9,246 bases of DNA from assembly GCA_016302985.1 (NCBI GenBank), contig JAEDMN010000125.1:1-9246 (forward strand), written 5' to 3'. Shown in pieces: positions 7,358 through 9,246 of the stretch. Position 1 is the first letter of the stretch. Every line of letters starts with the position of its first letter. Position numbers and translations under genes: made by a program. This DNA comes from Kiritimatiellia bacterium (lineage in GTDB: Bacteria > Verrucomicrobiota > Kiritimatiellia > RFP12 > UBA1067). The notes below the pieces were generated by a model that was not told where the DNA came from, searched no databases, and saw only the letters and a program-made list of their open reading frames with translations.

Positions 7358-8635
7358 CTAGAACGCGCCGCGGAGCATGTCCATCCGCTTCGCGATCGTC
7401 GCCTCGTAGCCCTGTTCCGACGGCACGTAGTACGTCGTCGGAATCCGCAGGTAGGCCTGCTCCGTGTACGCGCCCTTGTAGGCGTGCGGATACTTGTAGC
7501 CCGCGTTCTCCTCGGCGCCGATCGCGTTCACGTGCACGTTCTTGAGATGCTCGGGCACGGGCTGCACGGCGCCGGTCTCGATGTCGTGAAGGGCCTTGCC
7601 GATCGCCTCGTAGGAGCGGTTGGACTTGGGTGCGGTCGCAAGGTAGGTCGTGGCCTGGGCGAGCGAGATCCGCGCCTCGGGCATGCCGACGAATTCGACG
7701 GCCTGAAGGGCGGCGACCGCGACGGAAATGCCGCGGGGATCCGCGTTGCCGATATCCTCCGAGGCGCTGATCACCAGGCGGCGCGCGATGAAACGCGGGT
7801 CCTCGCCGGCATGGAGCATCTTCGCGAGCCAGTAGATCGCGGCATCGGGGTCGGAGCCGCGGATTGACTTGATGAACGCGCTGATCGTGTCGTAGTGCCC
7901 GTCCTCCTTCTTGTCGTACTGGACGGCGCGGCGCTGGACGCATTCCTGCATGACGTCGAGCGTGAGGTGGACGATCCCGTCGGCGGAAGGGGGAGTGGAA
8001 CGCACGGCGACCTCGAGGGCGGTCAGCGCGTGTCGTCCATCGCCATCGCAGATTTCCGCGAGGAACTGCCGGGCGTCCGGATCCAGCTGCGTGGGGATGG
8101 CGCCATAGCCGCGCTCCTTGTCCGCCAGGGCGCGGTCAAGCAGCACGCCCGTCTCCTCGGGCGTCAGGGGCTTCAGCTCGAATACGAGCGAACGGCTCGT
8201 CAGCGGGGTGTTGACGAACATCGACGGGTTGTGCGTCGTGGCGCCGATCAGGACGACGGTGCCGTCCTCGACGTACGGCAGCAGGACGTCCTGCTGGGAT
8301 TTGTTGAACCGGTGGATTTCGTCCACGAAGAGAATCGTGCCCATGCCGCCGAGCTCGTTGCGGGCGCGGTCGCAGACCTGCCGGATCTCGGCGACGTTCG
8401 AGACGACGCCGGAGCACCGGACGAAATTCCGCTGCGTCGTCTTGGCGATGACTTCGGCCAGCGTCGTCTTGCCGCAGCCGGGCGGTCCGTAGAGGATGAT
8501 GTTCGTCAGGCGGTCCGCCTCGATGACGCGGCGGAGAAGTTTGCCTTCGCCGAGGATGTGGCGCTGGCCGACGACTTCGTCCAGGGAACGCGGACGCATC
8601 CGCGCGGCCAGGGGTTCTGAAGGGTTCATGCTCAC
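7358..8635 (-). CDS. rarA: Replication-associated recombination protein A (RarA/MgsA), AAA+ ATPase
   Basis: A 425-residue protein, close to the ~440-450 residues of E. coli RarA, and colinear with it. It opens with the family signature P-L-A-A-R-M-R-P (8-15). Walker A is GPPGCGKT (50-57), Walker B ILFVDE (101-106) followed by IHRFNKSQQD, sensor 1 lies in G-A-T-T-H-N-P (131-137), and Arg148 in T-S-R-S is the likely arginine finger. The C-terminal half carries the MgsA tetramerisation region (YDTISAFIKSIRGSDPDAA, ARRLVISASEDIGNADP, Y-P-H-A-Y-K-G-A-Y). RarA is a cytoplasmic clamp-loader-like ATPase acting at single-strand/duplex junctions of stalled forks. The frame starts with GTG at 8635; an in-frame ATG at 8629 gives MNPSEPLAARMRP, which fits the family equally well. 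No ribosome site precedes either. It is functionally unrelated to the operon it faces. Confidence 0.95.
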   Translation of the reverse strand: MSMNPSEPLAARMRPRSLDEVVGQRHILGEGKLLRRVIEADRLTNIILYGPPGCGKTTLAEVIAKTTQRNFVRCSGVVSNVAEIRQVCDRARNELGGMGTILFVDEIHRFNKSQQDVLLPYVEDGTVVLIGATTHNPSMFVNTPLTSRSLVFELKPLTPEETGVLLDRALADKERGYGAIPTQLDPDARQFLAEICDGDGRHALTALEVAVRSTPPSADGIVHLTLDVMQECVQRRAVQYDKKEDGHYDTISAFIKSIRGSDPDAAIYWLAKMLHAGEDPRFIARRLVISASEDIGNADPRGISVAVAALQAVEFVGMPEARISLAQATTYLATAPKSNRSYEAIGKALHDIETGAVQPVPEHLKNVHVNAIGAEENAGYKYPHAYKGAYTEQAYLRIPTTYYVPSEQGYEATIAKRMDMLRGAF

Positions 8636-8641
8636 ACGGGG

Positions 8642-8650
8642 ATTATACCA
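8642..8650 (-). promoter_or_regulatory. Extended -10 promoter of rarA
   Basis: On the - strand the sequence reads TGGTATAAT: a perfect TATAAT (8647-8642) preceded by the TGn extension. No good -35 box is found 16-18 bases upstream, which extended -10 promoters tolerate. Transcription should start near 8637-8634, at or just before the GTG/ATG start of rarA. Confidence 0.6.
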
Positions 8651-8709
8651 TATCGGTTCATAACACGCTAGTTGACATAACCTGTATTATGCGCATGTTG
8701 GAATTCCAC

Positions 8710-8738
8710 TTGAAGCGCCGTGATGCAGTTGATAGAAT
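8710..8738 (+). promoter_or_regulatory. Sigma70-type promoter of the repeat-bearing membrane protein
   Basis: TTGAAG (8710-8715) and TAGAAT (8733-8738) are separated by 17 bases, matching TTGACA/TATAAT at four and five of six positions. Transcription would begin near 8745, leaving a leader of about 20 bases that contains the ribosome site at 8752-8756. This placement agrees with the start at 8764 and argues against starts farther upstream. Confidence 0.5.
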
Positions 8739-8751
8739 ATCTGAAACCCAC

Positions 8752-8756
8752 GAGGA
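8752..8756 (+). promoter_or_regulatory. Shine-Dalgarno site deciding the start of the membrane-protein gene
   Basis: GAGGA ends 7 bases before ATG 8764. The same frame stays open upstream with ATGs at 8689 and 8695, but neither has a ribosome site, and both fall in or before the candidate promoter. This site is therefore the main reason for choosing 8764. Confidence 0.65.
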
Positions 8757-8763
8757 AAAATAT

Positions 8764-9246
8764 ATGAGCGAAGACATGAGCAACGTCCACGCGGAAAACC
8801 AGACGACGGCGGTCAGCATTTTCGGCGAAGCCGGAGCTTCCGGTGATTTCCCCGTCCTCAAGGCGTTTCAGCAATACATCGACGCCGAACAGGCCAAGGC
8901 ACGCAAGCGGATGGTCTGGCTCACGGCGTTCTTCGTGACCTTGCTGATCGTCATTGTCGTCGTCTTCTCCGTGATCATGTCGGCGATTATTTCGCGCGAC
9001 CAGCAGAACCTCTCGGCGATCGCGGAGCGCAACCAGGAGCTCTCCAACAAGCTGCTGGACATCGCCCTGAAGAACCGTGAACAACCGCCCCAGCCCGTGG
9101 TGCAGCAGCCCCAGCCGGACACGATGAAGCCCGTCCTGGAGAAGCTGGAGAGCCTGGCGACGGCGATGGCCCGCCCGCAGCCCCAGCCCGTCCAGCAGCC
9201 GCAGGACACGATGAAACCCGTCCTGGAGAAGCTGGAGAGCATCGCG
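8764..9246 (+). CDS. Bitopic membrane protein with coiled coil and Pro/Gln-rich 29-residue repeat (3' end beyond window)
   Basis: The frame has no stop from 8764 to the window end (161 codons). Residues 1-50 are polar and end in a basic stretch (K45-A-R-K-R49). Residues ~51-76 form one strongly hydrophobic transmembrane segment (VWLTAFFVTLLIVIVVVFSV...). By the positive-inside rule the N-terminus is cytoplasmic and the rest is periplasmic. Residues ~78-106 look like a coiled coil (QNLSAIAERNQELSNKLLDI), followed by Pro/Gln linkers alternating with the segment DTMKPVLEKLES, which occurs twice 29 residues apart. I do not recognise the family. The layout of one anchor, a coiled coil and tandem P/Q-spaced helices resembles envelope-spanning or scaffold proteins, but that is only analogy. 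Its own promoter and divergent orientation separate it from rarA. Confidence 0.85.
   Translation, partial: MSEDMSNVHAENQTTAVSIFGEAGASGDFPVLKAFQQYIDAEQAKARKRMVWLTAFFVTLLIVIVVVFSVIMSAIISRDQQNLSAIAERNQELSNKLLDIALKNREQPPQPVVQQPQPDTMKPVLEKLESLATAMARPQPQPVQQPQDTMKPVLEKLESIA
9118..9246 (+). repeat. 87-bp in-frame tandem repeat, second copy cut by window end
   Basis: Unit 1 spans 9118-9204 and unit 2 begins at 9205. The first 42 bases of the two units differ at only 3 positions; both encode DTMKPVLEKLES(L/I)A. The linkers before each unit are also alike (QPVVQQPQP and QPQPVQQPQ), so the repeat is really P/Q linker plus helix. The period is 29 codons, preserving frame. The number of further copies is not visible. 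Confidence 0.85.

Larger units (their letters stand above)
8636..8763. other. Divergent intergenic region, AT-richer than the genes
   Basis: The 128 bases between the rarA start and the membrane-protein start are visibly AT-richer than the flanking genes. They hold one candidate promoter for each side. A lone TTGACA at 8672-8677 (+ strand) has no matching -10 at a usable distance: TATTAT at 8685-8690 is only 7 bases away. No RNA gene or clear operator palindrome was seen. Confidence 0.6.

Noticed and set aside
8672..8690. TTGACA plus TATTAT as a + strand promoter
   Set aside because: The boxes are only 7 bases apart, far below the 16-18 needed. The pair at 8710-8738 has correct 17-base spacing.
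8689..8763. N-terminal extension of the membrane protein from ATG 8689 or 8695
   Set aside because: The frame is open, but there is no ribosome site before either ATG, the region is AT-rich like non-coding DNA, and it contains the candidate promoter and the Shine-Dalgarno site for 8764.
8868..9242. A - strand frame with a repeated S-F-S-R-T-G-F-I-V-S segment
   Set aside because: It is the antisense image of the 87-bp repeat in the membrane-protein gene and has no support of its own.

Overview
The window is high-GC bacterial DNA with dense, tightly spaced genes. It holds the end of a polysaccharide-degradation operon on the + strand, a housekeeping recombination ATPase (rarA/mgsA) on the - strand, and the start of a repeat-bearing membrane protein on the + strand. 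The secreted clan GH-A hydrolases, a GH50-like (agarase-type) domain and a DUF5107-TPR protein in one cluster suggest a polysaccharide-degrading member of the PVC group (Kiritimatiellota/Lentisphaerota-like), possibly an anaerobe. That placement is inference from gene content; no rRNA or other marker gene is present to settle it.

Layout: 1-126 is the C-terminal tail of a gene ending in what looks like a carbohydrate-binding beta-sandwich. 147-3266 encodes a 1039-residue secreted protein that joins two hydrolase domains: an N-terminal GH39-like domain and a C-terminal GH50-like domain, each with its own pair of candidate catalytic glutamates. 3291-4814 encodes a secreted single-domain GH39-like hydrolase. 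4822-7356 encodes a protein with a signal peptide, a DUF5107 domain (mutarotase-like fold) and a long TPR tail. These four genes run in one direction with gaps of 20, 24 and 7 bases and no visible promoter between them, so they read as one operon whose promoter lies upstream of the window. The likely joint task is breakdown of one complex polysaccharide outside the cytoplasm; the GH50-like module hints at a galactan-type substrate, but the substrate cannot be read from sequence.

7358-8635 on the - strand encodes RarA/MgsA, a conserved AAA+ ATPase acting at stalled replication forks. It converges on the DUF5107 gene with a single base between the stop codons. Its extended -10 promoter lies so close to the start codon that the mRNA should be leaderless or nearly so.

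8636-8763 is an AT-richer divergent intergenic region with a promoter for each side. From 8764 to the window end runs an open reading frame for a bitopic membrane protein with a coiled coil and a Pro/Gln-rich, 29-residue repeat that has started its second copy when the window ends. I recognise no family for it. No tRNA, rRNA, CRISPR, insertion sequence or phage gene was seen.
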